From positions 1 to 64,000 of the forward strand of contig JANQID010000041.1 in NCBI GenBank assembly GCA_028282325.1: a stretch of 64,000 bases of DNA, written 5' to 3'. The stretch comes from Chloroflexaceae bacterium (GTDB lineage Bacteria > Chloroflexota > Chloroflexia > Chloroflexales > Chloroflexaceae). This document shows, piece after piece, positions 17,059 to 24,918 of the stretch (its first letter is position 1; each line of letters opens with the position of its first letter). The notes beneath the pieces are model-generated. The model was not told the DNA's origin. It saw only the letters and a program-made list of their open reading frames with translations, and did not search any database. Position numbers and translations under genes: made by a program.

Positions 17059-17487
17059 TTATCCGGCGTTGATCGCGACCCGGTGCGGTTTGGCGGCTTC
17101 CGACTTCGGCACGCGTACGGTCAGAATGCCGTTGGACAGCTCGGCGGCCACAGCGCCCGCCTCCACCATAGTCGGAAAGCGCACGCCGCGCGAAAACTCA
17201 CCGGAGCGGCGCTCCTGTACGTGGTAGCGTACGCCTTCGGCGCGCTCAATCGTCACTGCGCCTTTGATCGTCAACACATTCTCGTGGATCGTAATCTCGA
17301 AGCTATCGGGCGTCAGGCCCGGCGCAACCAGTTCGACCACATACTCCTGCTCGGTTTCGTAAAGATCCAGCGGCATCGGGATACGGTTGTTGGTCTGCGT
17401 CGTCGCAGCGGCTTCGCCCATCAACTGATCCATCGCATTGTGCAGCATAAACTCCTGAAATGGTCCCCGGCGAGTCAGCGCAATCAT
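17059..17487 (-). CDS. Hsp20/alpha-crystallin family small heat-shock protein
   Basis: A 142-aa protein. The alpha-crystallin domain spans about residues 38-130: MPLDLYETEQEYVVELVAPG..., a middle part with ENVLTIKGAVTIE, and the closing AELSNGILTVRVPKSE, which holds the conserved A.l.nGvL.v..pk motif. The tail PHRVAINAG lacks a clear I-x-I. It is an ATP-independent holdase for unfolding proteins. I use ATG at 17487, preceded by AGGAG with an 8-base spacer; an upstream ATG at 17505 has no such site. No CIRCE element is visible upstream. Confidence 0.92.
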   Translation of the reverse strand: MIALTRRGPFQEFMLHNAMDQLMGEAAATTQTNNRIPMPLDLYETEQEYVVELVAPGLTPDSFEITIHENVLTIKGAVTIERAEGVRYHVQERRSGEFSRGVRFPTMVEAGAVAAELSNGILTVRVPKSEAAKPHRVAINAG

Positions 17488-17818
17488 ACGAAAAACTCCT
17501 ATCATGTATCAGTATGCAATTCGTTGCTTAGTTCTCAGGCATCCGAACGACTTCGCTCGCGCCCGTGCGTTTTGCTCTTCCGCTGATAGTTATACCTGAC
17601 ATATGTTAGAACGGCGCAAACACTGTATTAGCGCCCCGTTAGCGGCGTGTTAGAGCGATGTTGGAGGCAGGAACGCTTGCGGCGCGACCGGCAGGGCGCC
17701 GGTTCTACGATCGGCGTCTAACTCGACGATTCGCGCAGGTGCAGGTATACTTGGCGGCACAACGAAAGCGATAACGGCATACGCGCAGAGCAGCCTATGC
17801 CAGGAGAGAAGAGGGGAT

Positions 17819-18358
17819 ATGGCAACCTTTGTCATCATCTACGGGACGCAGCACAATCACACTTACAAAATCGCGGGGTATCTCGCCGACACGATTCGCG
17901 CTCAGGGGCATTCGGTTGATCTGATGCCGGGGCGGGTCAAGCTGTCACGCGCCGAACTTGAGCGCTACGACGGCGTGATCATCGGTGCATCTGTGAATGC
18001 GGCGAAACACCAGCGTTACATCGAGAAGTTTGTCAAAGCTCACCGCGACCAGTTGGAGCGCTCCTCCGCAGCATTCTTTTCGGTCAGCCTGCATGCCGCC
18101 CGCCAGAAGGTAGAGAATCGCGCCGAAGTCGAGCGCTATCTGGCGAAATTCAGCGGGCGCACCGGCTGGCAGCCGCGCCGGATCGCGACGTTCGGCGGCG
18201 CGCTGTTTTACACGCGCTACGACCTGCTCAATCGCTTCATCCTGCGCCTGATCGCCAAACGCGCCGGCCTGGACACGGACACACGATCGGACTATATCTA
18301 CACCGATTGGGATGCAGTGAAACAGTTTGGCGTCGAACTCGCCGCAATGACCAGCTAA
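17819..18358 (+). CDS. Flavodoxin-domain protein (HemG-like)
   Basis: A 179-aa protein. The N-terminus FVIIYGTQHNHTYKIAGYLAD fits the FMN phosphate-binding loop of flavodoxins, with a less usual GTQHNHT loop. GVIIGASVNAAKHQRYIEKFV and AFFSVSLHAA match menaquinone-dependent protoporphyrinogen oxidase (HemG) and related flavodoxins. HemG oxidises protoporphyrinogen IX in haem synthesis, but no haem genes are nearby, so only the flavodoxin fold is firm. ATG is preceded closely by AGGGG. Confidence 0.78.
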   Translation: MATFVIIYGTQHNHTYKIAGYLADTIRAQGHSVDLMPGRVKLSRAELERYDGVIIGASVNAAKHQRYIEKFVKAHRDQLERSSAAFFSVSLHAARQKVENRAEVERYLAKFSGRTGWQPRRIATFGGALFYTRYDLLNRFILRLIAKRAGLDTDTRSDYIYTDWDAVKQFGVELAAMTS

Positions 18359-18412
18359 ACGGGCTACAGGCGACTCCGGCGGCGCACGAATGTTTGCGCC
18401 GCCTGGAGCAAG

Positions 18413-18799
18413 CTACATACCGCCAAACAGCCGGTTCACTTCCGTTTTGACCGTTTCAGAAGTCGTATCGATCGTGAGCGTAAAGGTGGAAGCCACATCC
18501 GCGATCTTGCCGTGCGGCAAATCGGCCACCTGGAAGAGAATGCGCAAGCTCTTGCGCGCCTTATTCATAATTCTGACTGCACGCCCGTTGTTGACCGAAA
18601 CCGCGTCCGCCGCTATCATCAAACGCTCCTGATCATCTTTAATGCCAATGTTAATCAGGTGACTCTCGACGGTAGCAAATTTGCGATCATCGTTTTCCAC
18701 TTCTACAAAGACGATCAAATCCTCGCCGTCACGATTCGCCGCCGATGTTGATGGTTTCCAATACCCGTTGATCGAGTCGGTAACGATCTGAAGAGCCAT
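18413..18799 (-). CDS. Hypothetical protein, 128 aa
   Basis: I do not recognise this family. The sequence has no signal peptide or membrane segment. It alternates short beta-type stretches (DLIVFVEVEND, RLMIAADAVSV, STFTLTIDT) and has a basic NKARKSLRILF segment near residue 80. The ATG is well supported by GGGAGGT with a 6-base spacer. It is a lone gene between the flavodoxin gene (convergent) and the HNH gene. A soluble, mostly beta domain is the most I can infer. Confidence 0.6.
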   Translation of the reverse strand: MALQIVTDSINGYWKPSTSAANRDGEDLIVFVEVENDDRKFATVESHLINIGIKDDQERLMIAADAVSVNNGRAVRIMNKARKSLRILFQVADLPHGKIADVASTFTLTIDTTSETVKTEVNRLFGGM

Positions 18800-18865
18800 A
18801 ACTGAACCTCCCTGGCAACAAGCGCCGTCGAATGCATTCCTACGCCGCCGTTCAAAGCCGCAGCG

Positions 18866-19153
18866 CTATTTCAAACCCGCAATGCGCCGGACTGCATTCG
18901 AGAGATATTTTGCCTCGCGTTGAAAGCGTTCGCGATACTCAGGATGCAATGCAAACCACTCGTGCGGCGACAGCGCCCCTTTCTCGGCATTGCAGGCAGC
19001 GCAGGCGGCAACCCGATTGGACTGATTGTCCAGCACGCTTCGCTTGACGCCAAATTCACGAGCGCGCGAGAGCGGCACAACATGATCGACCGTGAGCTGC
19101 TTGTCACTGCCACAGTAAACACATGCACGCTTGTGCGAGCCAATCCTTTTCAC
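18866..19153 (-). CDS. HNH endonuclease domain protein
   Basis: A 95-aa protein. CVYCG (residues 11-15) and CAACN (about 50-54) form the zinc-binding knuckles. LTVDHVVPLSRAREFG carries the DH pair and ..N..AC..CN..KG the rest of the HNH metal site. Such small HNH proteins are DNA-cleaving, McrA-like enzymes, often of unknown role. The start is GTG at 19153 with a weak upstream site. It lies 52 bases downstream of the DUF547 gene on the same strand. Confidence 0.85.
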   Translation of the reverse strand: MKRIGSHKRACVYCGSDKQLTVDHVVPLSRAREFGVKRSVLDNQSNRVAACAACNAEKGALSPHEWFALHPEYRERFQREAKYLSNAVRRIAGLK

Positions 19154-19205
19154 AGTATACTTGCCTGGATCGTACGACGAAAGGGTAAAATTGCGTTCTA
19201 TCCGG

Positions 19206-20075
19206 TCAAATGTTGAGCCCCCAGTCGTATGGCTTGTAAGTCAGTCGCACCGATTGGGCCTGTTCGAGCCAGGATCGGCGTTCGTCATCGGGCAGATAGA
19301 GCAGCAAGAAATCGACCACCGCCTCTGGGCCGCCGAAGTCGTTCATATACCAATTGAAAATCTGCGATAGCTGCACGTGGTTGCGCTGCTCGTCGATGAT
19401 CGTATCAACCGCGATAAAGTTGCGCGTGGCTAATTCAAGCTGATCGTCGATATTCGCCGCAGCATAGACGCCGATCGGCGGGCAAGACTGGCTGGCGCAG
19501 TTGAGCGCAAAGTGAATGCGTACATCGGGCGGCGACATTACCCACCGCGAGCGGCGGTCATTCGAGGCGAACTGCGCCCCCGGAATGAACGGGTTGCCAC
19601 GATTGGCGCGCAAGATGCCGTGCTCGATGTCCTCGCAACTGAATCGCATGCCGCCGACGTTGTAAGCCGCTGAGCGGAAAAAGGCCAGGCCGGCGAGCCG
19701 CTCAGTCACGCTCTTCTGCACATCATAGGCGATTACGGCATCGATCACCAGCGCGTTGTACATGTTGATCCAAAATGCCAGCCGTTCCTCGCGGGCTTCC
19801 AGCACGCTCAAGTCAAGCGCCCGTAGTTGCGGCGTCAGTTGAGTGTGGTAGTGGTTATAGGCGTCACTTCCCCGCAACGTCGAATAATCGATATGGCGAC
19901 CTTCTTCATCAAAAGCAATCGCCTGGAACGCGTTCACCGCACGTTTCAGCTCAGCGGCAACGGCGTTCCCCGGACTGATCGCAGCGCTATGCGGCGCATC
20001 GTTGAGTACACCGCCGGCGCGCGCTCCCAAGAAAAGCCTGATTGCGGTTTCACGTACATTGATTAATTCATTCAT
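19206..20075 (-). CDS. DUF547 domain-containing protein
   Basis: A 289-aa protein. The DUF547 core covers about residues 50-230: ...REERLAFWINMYNALVIDAVIAY, then MRFSCEDIEHGILRANRG, and VRIHFALNCASQSCPPIGVY with the invariant HFALNCAS.SCP. DUF547 has a papain-like (NlpC-like) fold and its function is unknown. There is no signal peptide, so it is predicted cytoplasmic. ATG at 20075 has AAGG eleven bases upstream. Confidence 0.88.
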   Translation of the reverse strand: MNELINVRETAIRLFLGARAGGVLNDAPHSAAISPGNAVAAELKRAVNAFQAIAFDEEGRHIDYSTLRGSDAYNHYHTQLTPQLRALDLSVLEAREERLAFWINMYNALVIDAVIAYDVQKSVTERLAGLAFFRSAAYNVGGMRFSCEDIEHGILRANRGNPFIPGAQFASNDRRSRWVMSPPDVRIHFALNCASQSCPPIGVYAAANIDDQLELATRNFIAVDTIIDEQRNHVQLSQIFNWYMNDFGGPEAVVDFLLLYLPDDERRSWLEQAQSVRLTYKPYDWGLNI

Positions 20076-20279
20076 ACCAATTTCAACCTTCTCTATAGCA
20101 ATCCTGGCAGGCGAGCCGGGAGTGTGCGCTTCATACAGCAGAGTCGCTTTTTAACGTCCAAGTTTATGCGCCCGGTCGGGCTCTGTTAGCAGCGTGGGGA
20201 GTTTATAAACACCATAACACACCCGCACACCCATCGCAACACCTTGGTCATACCAAATTCGGTTAGCGGCTTGCACAAA

Positions 20280-20310
20280 GACCTGACAGGAATCTAGAAA
20301 CTGCCAGGTC
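20280..20310. repeat. CCTGRCAG hairpin repeat, copy 1
   Basis: GACCTGACAG at 20280-20289 pairs with CTGCCAGGTC at 20301-20310, with one G-T pair. It shares the motif and the GAAA before the right arm with three other intergenic hairpins in the window. Confidence 0.6.
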
Positions 20311-20345
20311 TAACGAATAAACGCTTCAACTGCTATAACGAATCA

Positions 20346-20381
20346 GAGCGGGGAGCCGATTCCAGGATCAGCTCCCCGCTC
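20346..20381 (-). terminator. Terminator-like hairpin after the ArsA-like gene
   Basis: GAGCGGGGAGC pairs with GCTCCCCGCTC (11-bp stem, 14-base loop), 52 bases beyond the ArsA-like stop on the minus strand. It is not followed by a clear T run. Confidence 0.5.
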
Positions 20382-20433
20382 CGCGCATACAGGACACCCG
20401 AAGATTCAGATACATTCACCCCATAGGCTAGTC

Positions 20434-21651
20434 TCAGGTCAGATCAGGCGCCTGGCCATCGACGCCGGCCTCGTTATCATATATTTCCATCTCTTCGGGC
20501 GGGCCAAAGCGCACTTCCAGCAAACCGTTGCGGAAGAGAGCTTTTGTTGCCGGGCGTTCGGCCAGCGTCGTGGGCAAGATCATATCACGGCGGAAGTTAC
20601 CGATCTCGATGAACAACTCATCGCCGCGTTTAGTCATCGAGACCTTGCCGATCTCGACGTGCGGCAACGGCAGGCGCAGTACAAATTCCTCACCGTCAGG
20701 GATAATTTCTTGCATCTTGCCGTGGAATTGGACATCCACCGGATCGACATCCTTGAAGATCGTATTGCCGATTTCGGACAAATCGTCGAGGCCGTGAATG
20801 TCACGAGCATAGTACGGCGATTCCCAGATCGGCAGAGGCTGAAAAATATCGTAGATTTGCTTGCGATAGTCCTGCTGGATGCGCGCCATTTCGCGCATAA
20901 ACTCGCCTTCCGCCTTGTCCATCGGCAACACGCGGTTGAGCACCACGCCGTCGATCGGATAGCCGAAGAGCGACAGGTAGGTTGAGGCGCGTTGGGCCTC
21001 TTTGATCACCATACGCTCTGGGTTGACCACGAGCCGATATGAACTCACCTCCGGGTTGGTGAGCGTGTCACGCAAGGCCTCAACGCCGTTGGTCAGCCGT
21101 TCGAGCGTCTCAAACACATCGGCGCCGGGCACCAGCGCTTTCATCAACGGTCGGGCCACCTTGAGCGTCCCCGGCTCCCAATCCATTACCCGTGCCGCGT
21201 ACCACTGGAAGGTTTCCGGCATCGTCAGCAGACGCACCGTTTCGCCGGTCGGGGCTGCATCGACAACCACCACATCAAAATTGCCGTCGCGAGCCTGACG
21301 CCGAATATGAAGCAGGCTAACGACCTCCTCCATACCCGGAATAATCGCCAACTCTTCGGCGGCAACTTCATTAACGCCGCGGCGACGCAGCAATGTCGAG
21401 AAATAGACGCGAAGTTGGCCCCAATGCTGGCGCACCTCATCCAGCACGTTAATTTCTTGACCCCAGAGCTTGTCTGTCAACTCGGTGGGCAGAGGGCCAA
21501 GTGGAGTATCCAGCGCATCCGCCAGGCTATGCGCAACGTCGGTGCTTACAACCAGGGTGCGGTAGCCCAACTCTGCTGCACGCACGGCAGTCGCTGCCGC
21601 TGTGGTAGTCTTGCCAACTCCACCCTTGCCCAGATACAGGATGAGACGCAT
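20434..21651 (-). CDS. ArsA-family (Get3/TRC40-like) ATPase with C-terminal Hsp20-like domain
   Basis: A 405-aa protein. GKGGVGKTTTAAATA (residues 8-22) is the deviant Walker A. STDVAHSLADAL (about 36-47) is switch I, and VVVDAAPTGETVRLL (about 126-140) is switch II/Walker B. Residues from about 320 on (EEFVLRLPLPHVEIGKVSM, then RGDELFIEIGNFRRDMILP) form the ArsA_HSP20 domain seen in Chloroflexi, cyanobacterial and actinobacterial homologues. The single ATPase domain has no clear CxxC dimer motif or arsenite-binding cysteines, and no arsB is nearby. A role in membrane-protein targeting or unknown client handling is more likely than arsenite pumping. AAAGGAA supports the start. Confidence 0.87.
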   Translation of the reverse strand: MRLILYLGKGGVGKTTTAAATAVRAAELGYRTLVVSTDVAHSLADALDTPLGPLPTELTDKLWGQEINVLDEVRQHWGQLRVYFSTLLRRRGVNEVAAEELAIIPGMEEVVSLLHIRRQARDGNFDVVVVDAAPTGETVRLLTMPETFQWYAARVMDWEPGTLKVARPLMKALVPGADVFETLERLTNGVEALRDTLTNPEVSSYRLVVNPERMVIKEAQRASTYLSLFGYPIDGVVLNRVLPMDKAEGEFMREMARIQQDYRKQIYDIFQPLPIWESPYYARDIHGLDDLSEIGNTIFKDVDPVDVQFHGKMQEIIPDGEEFVLRLPLPHVEIGKVSMTKRGDELFIEIGNFRRDMILPTTLAERPATKALFRNGLLEVRFGPPEEMEIYDNEAGVDGQAPDLT

Positions 21652-21951
21652 CGCAGCTCGTTCCTTTACTAGTCACTCTGTCACATATTGCCAGCATATG
21701 CGCTGGCCGATCAACAATGATCGCGACGAGATTATTCGTATACTTGTTGGGGAGACGCCATCACTATTGTAAATGTTGCGTTGCGGCACGTCAAACGAAA
21801 ATACTGGCGACTCTGCCGCAACCCATGGACAATTCGCGTGATTACGACGCAACGCGTCAATATTCTCGCGTGCAAACCGGCATGCGCGAAGATCTTCTAT
21901 AATAGAATCGTGGGAATAATTCCAACCCAATATAGAGAGTAGGGGAGTATT

Positions 21952-22470
21952 GTGCTCGAAGATATTTTCCTGATCCGGCATGGCCAGCCGCTGTCGAACA
22001 CTGGCTTGAATTATCGGACGCTGCCGGGACCGGGACTGACCGAGCGCGGCAAAGAAGAGGCCCGTCAGGCTGCCGCGTTTATCGCCGACAAAGGCGTACA
22101 ACATCTGTTTGCGTCGCCCTTTGATCGCACTGCCCAGACCGCCGAGCAGATAGTCGCAACGCTGGATATCGATCTACCGATCACGTTTACCCGGCTGATT
22201 CAGGAACATGCTCCCGGCGAGTCGAACGAGCATGTGCAGGCGCGCATCCGCGAGTTTCTGGCAGGGATCGAAGATTCGCCGTTGCAGCGAATCGCATTGG
22301 TCAGCCACGGGTCGCCGATTCGCACAATGTTGCTGGAACTCAGCCCTCAGCCGATCAAGCTGAACCTGTACATTTATCCCGGCAACAACCCCGCGCCGAC
22401 AGCGGGAATCTGGCATGCCCGGCGCAGCGAGCGTGGCTGGCATTGCGATCTGGCGTTCAAGCCAACGTGA
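21952..22470 (+). CDS. Histidine phosphatase family protein
   Basis: A 172-aa protein. LIRHGQPLSN holds the catalytic RHG near residue 9, GLTERGKEEARQAA follows, FASPFDRTAQTAEQI has the conserved SP..R..QTA, and VSHGSPIRTML has the second catalytic His. It belongs to the phosphoglycerate-mutase-like superfamily; the substrate is undetermined. The start is GTG at 21952 with AGGGGAG four bases upstream. A TATAAT lies at 21898-21903. It is divergent from the ArsA-like gene. Confidence 0.88.
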   Translation: MLEDIFLIRHGQPLSNTGLNYRTLPGPGLTERGKEEARQAAAFIADKGVQHLFASPFDRTAQTAEQIVATLDIDLPITFTRLIQEHAPGESNEHVQARIREFLAGIEDSPLQRIALVSHGSPIRTMLLELSPQPIKLNLYIYPGNNPAPTAGIWHARRSERGWHCDLAFKPT

Positions 22471-22537
22471 ACGCTGGCGGAGCGGCTACGGTCGCTGGTC
22501 GGCTGGCTTATCCCGTAGCTGCACTAGCTCGACCCAA

Positions 22538-22570
22538 AGACCCGGCAGGTTGACGAAATCTGCCAGGTCT
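22538..22570. repeat. CCTGRCAG hairpin repeat, copy 2
   Basis: AGACCCGGCAG at 22538-22548 pairs with CTGCCAGGTCT at 22560-22570 with one mismatch; GAAAT precedes the right arm. It lies 68 bases after the histidine phosphatase stop and may act as its terminator. Confidence 0.6.
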
Positions 22571-22640
22571 GATAGCCCGCATCATCAGCCGAATGTGATA
22601 TGAAATTGCTGCTCGCCGCATTACTACAATGGAGATTGGT

Positions 22641-23282
22641 ATGTTCGACTCGCAAACGCTTGCATTCACCGGCATCGCCCTGCTGTTCACCCTGCTCCCC
22701 GGCGCAGATACGATGCTGGTGGTGCGCGGCGTGCTGGCCCGCGGCGCGCTGACCGGGCTGCTGACTACGCTGGGTATTTGCACGGGCCTGTTCATCCACG
22801 CGACGTTGTCGGCGTTGGGGCTATCGCTTATTCTGTTGCGCTCGGCAACCGCGTTCGAGGCAATGAAGCTGGCGGGCGCGCTCTATCTGGCATTTCTCGG
22901 CATCCAGTCGCTCTGGAATGCGCTACGCAAGCGGCCCGGCGCGCTGGCGCAACTGCCCGCCGCCGCCGTTGCGCCGGACACAACGCTTCAGTGGCGCGCG
23001 TTGCTCGACGGCCTACTCTGCAATGTGCTCAACCCGAAGGTGGCGATCTTCTACCTGGCTTTCCTACCACAGTTCATCGCCCCCGGCGACCCGGCCCTGG
23101 TCAAGTCGCTGCTGCTCGCCGGCATTCACTTCGTGCTCGGCGTCGCCTGGCTCTCGCTGGTCAGCCTGGCGCTGGGGCGACTGCGCCCGCTGTTTACCCG
23201 TCCGCGCATCCAGCGCGGCCTCGAAGCGACCACCGGCGCGATCCTGGTCGGCTTCGGCGCGCGGCTCGCGCTGGAACGATGA
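22641..23282 (+). CDS. LysE/RhtB-family amino-acid exporter
   Basis: A 213-aa protein with six hydrophobic segments. The N-terminus FTGIALLFTLLPGADTMLVVRGVLARG carries the family's PGPd-like motif (here PGAD). LCNVLNPKVAIFYLAFLPQF is the second signature. The family exports amino acids or small metabolites across the cytoplasmic membrane; the substrate is unknown. I use ATG at 22641, which has GGAG six bases upstream. The in-frame ATG at 22629 lacks a site. Confidence 0.9.
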   Translation: MFDSQTLAFTGIALLFTLLPGADTMLVVRGVLARGALTGLLTTLGICTGLFIHATLSALGLSLILLRSATAFEAMKLAGALYLAFLGIQSLWNALRKRPGALAQLPAAAVAPDTTLQWRALLDGLLCNVLNPKVAIFYLAFLPQFIAPGDPALVKSLLLAGIHFVLGVAWLSLVSLALGRLRPLFTRPRIQRGLEATTGAILVGFGARLALER

Positions 23283-23300
23283 CACTGCCATACATAAAAA

Positions 23301-23327
23301 CCTGACAGATTACAGAAATCTGTCAGG
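23301..23327. repeat. CCTGRCAG hairpin repeat, copy 3
   Basis: CCTGACAGATT pairs perfectly with AATCTGTCAGG (11-bp stem, 5-base loop), 18 bases after the LysE-type gene stop and between it and a convergent gene. A short A run on its 3' side gives T's on the other strand only. Confidence 0.7.
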
Positions 23328-23394
23328 CCTAAAAATCCAACGTCAGAACGATGGGCTGTAGATGCGCCGCTTTGGCCTTCGTTTCGTCCTCGCG

Positions 23395-23826
23395 CTATTG
23401 CGCCGGAATGGCAGTAACCTCGGCCTGGACGGCGCCCACATCGACTGTCTGGCCAAACCTGATATTGACCGGATATTCGACGCCTATGCCATCATTAGCA
23501 ACGAGCAGGATTTGCGCGCCGCGCGGAACCCCGCGTAGCTCAAACCGGCCATCGGTGTCGGTCTGAACGATGATGTCGGTGCGTTCAACGATTAACTCGG
23601 CGGATAGAGGACGACCGTAACCATCGACAACCTGGCCGACAATAACGCCGCTGCCAATGGCGCTGAAGCCGTCCGTTATCGACGGCAAGACTTTCACGAC
23701 GAGCAGGAACGCCACCAGTGCGCTCAGGGCGATGATCGCCATCCGCATCCGTTTCTGGGTCGGTGACGGCGGCGGGGTTGGAATAGCGCCCGGTGCGAAA
23801 TCTTTGAATGATTTATTAGACGACAT
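23395..23826 (-). CDS. Membrane-anchored carboxypeptidase-regulatory-like domain protein
   Basis: A 143-aa protein. A Pro/Thr-rich N-terminus is followed by a single membrane anchor (about residues 29-49) and an extracytoplasmic domain with GVIVGQVVDGYGRPLSAELIV, TDTDGRFELRGVPRGAQILLV. This is the signature of CarboxypepD_reg-like beta-sandwich domains. ATG at 23826 has GAGG eight bases upstream; the ORF opens at a GTG three codons earlier. It follows directly (10 bases) after the pilin-like LamG gene, so the two are likely co-transcribed and act at the cell surface. Confidence 0.75.
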   Translation of the reverse strand: MSSNKSFKDFAPGAIPTPPPSPTQKRMRMAIIALSALVAFLLVVKVLPSITDGFSAIGSGVIVGQVVDGYGRPLSAELIVERTDIIVQTDTDGRFELRGVPRGAQILLVANDGIGVEYPVNIRFGQTVDVGAVQAEVTAIPAQ

Positions 23827-23836
23827 ACATTTCACC

Positions 23837-24529
23837 TCACGGGATAGCTTCTACGGTTATATCATCGAAGCAGGCCCTGGTATTCGACCAGGTGCGAAAC
23901 CCAATGCCGCCTTCAGGGTAGGTCGAGTCGGTGGCTGTTACGACCGGCTCGCCATCAACGTAAGCTGTGAAGGTGTCGCCGTTGACGTCGAGTTCGATCG
24001 TGCGATTCGTGTCATACCAATCGTAATTCGCCGGTGCTCGGCCGCGCGCGATCGGTCGCGAGATTTCATAGCCGTTGACCCATTTGCGGATAACGAATTC
24101 GCCGGCGCCATATCCTGGATCATACTGGAACGAGTAGCCGCTCACTTTTTCAACATTTTGCGTGCGAAAAAATACGCCATAGCCGTTGCCGCGATGGAGC
24201 ATGCTCTTATCAATCTTTACACGGTAATTATTCCCGTCGATCGACGTGAAGATGCGGCCTTCGCCCGGACCACCGCAAAGCTGGCCGTTCTTTAGATCCC
24301 AACGTCCCCGCACATGCTGCCAGGCATCGAGACTATTGAAGTTTTCGCTAAAGAGCGAGCCACACGTCTCGTTCGCGCCCATTGCATTGGTGACGCGGCA
24401 TAAATCATTGCTGGTACTTGTACCGACATTGCTCAAGACGAGCATAACCGCCAGCGCCCCCAACCCAATAATGGCGCCGATCTCAGCTATTGACTGACCG
24501 AGCTGTTTGCGTCTAAGCGTACGTTGCAT
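23837..24529 (-). CDS. Pilin-like N-terminal anchor with LamG-like domain
   Basis: A 230-aa protein. The N-terminus RRKQLGQSIAEIGAIIGLGALAVMLVLSNVG resembles class III (Flp/TadE) prepilin signals: a short basic leader, G, then a hydrophobic helix with an E in position 5 or 6. Residues 58-230 (FSENFNSLDAWQHVRGRWDLKNGQL, and GVFFRTQNVEKVSGYSFQYDPG) look like a laminin-G/concanavalin-type beta-sandwich related to DUF1080 domains, which often bind or cleave carbohydrate. ATG has GGAG seven bases upstream. Possibly a surface adhesin assembled by a Tad system, but no tad genes are in the window. Confidence 0.68.
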   Translation of the reverse strand: MQRTLRRKQLGQSIAEIGAIIGLGALAVMLVLSNVGTSTSNDLCRVTNAMGANETCGSLFSENFNSLDAWQHVRGRWDLKNGQLCGGPGEGRIFTSIDGNNYRVKIDKSMLHRGNGYGVFFRTQNVEKVSGYSFQYDPGYGAGEFVIRKWVNGYEISRPIARGRAPANYDWYDTNRTIELDVNGDTFTAYVDGEPVVTATDSTYPEGGIGFRTWSNTRACFDDITVEAIP

Positions 24530-24918
24530 GGCTGATCTCCGTCTGTGCGTGAGTTGATAGAAAAATGTTTCTGAGAGACTGTCTGAAAAGACTAGGCCAG
24601 TCTCAAAACCGGCATATCATTGAACATCTGAACGCAATTTCCGGCGAAGACTCCGGCACACGTTTTTATGGCAGACTGGATTAGTCTGCTTTCTGCCGCT
24701 TTTTAGATCAGACAGGTTCTGAGACCATATGGTAAAGGAGTTATATAACGACGCTGTTACCGCGACGCCTGCACATTCGCCTGACATCTGCTATAATTTC
24801 CACGAAGAGACGGTGTTGGACGCACACGATTCGCGCGCCTGCCGACGCAGCGACCCGGCGGGCGCAGCGATGAACGAGCCCCCCTCCCAACCGAGCGGCG
24901 GCGACCAGAAGGAGCGTT
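24530..24918. other. Intergenic region between divergent genes
   Basis: 389 bp between the LamG-like gene (minus) and the antiporter (plus). It contains an imperfect inverted repeat pair at 24571-24725 and the antiporter's AAGGAG. The frame from 24729 is a shadow of the antiporter reading frame. Otherwise nothing recognisable. Confidence 0.5.
24571..24725. repeat. Imperfect inverted-repeat unit of about 155 bp
   Basis: CTGAGAGACTGTCTGA at the left is nearly complementary to TCAGACAGGTTCTGAG at the right. The interior includes the small palindrome CAGACTGGATTAGTCTG at 24673-24689. No second copy in the window; a short non-coding element is one possibility. Confidence 0.35.

Larger units (their letters stand above)
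20076..20433. other. Intergenic region with two hairpins
   Basis: 358 bp between the DUF547 start and the ArsA-like stop, both on the minus strand. It contains a CCTGRCAG-type hairpin (20280-20310) and a G+C-rich hairpin (20346-20381). A lone TACCAAATTCGGTTAG at 20252-20267 resembles one end of the dispersed element but has no partner end. No gene is seen. Confidence 0.5.

Noticed and set aside
10030-21651. The ArsA-like ATPase considered as part of the arsenic cluster.
   Set aside because: It lies 7 kb away, lacks arsenite-site cysteines I can see, has no pump gene beside it, and carries an Hsp20-like domain typical of a different subgroup.
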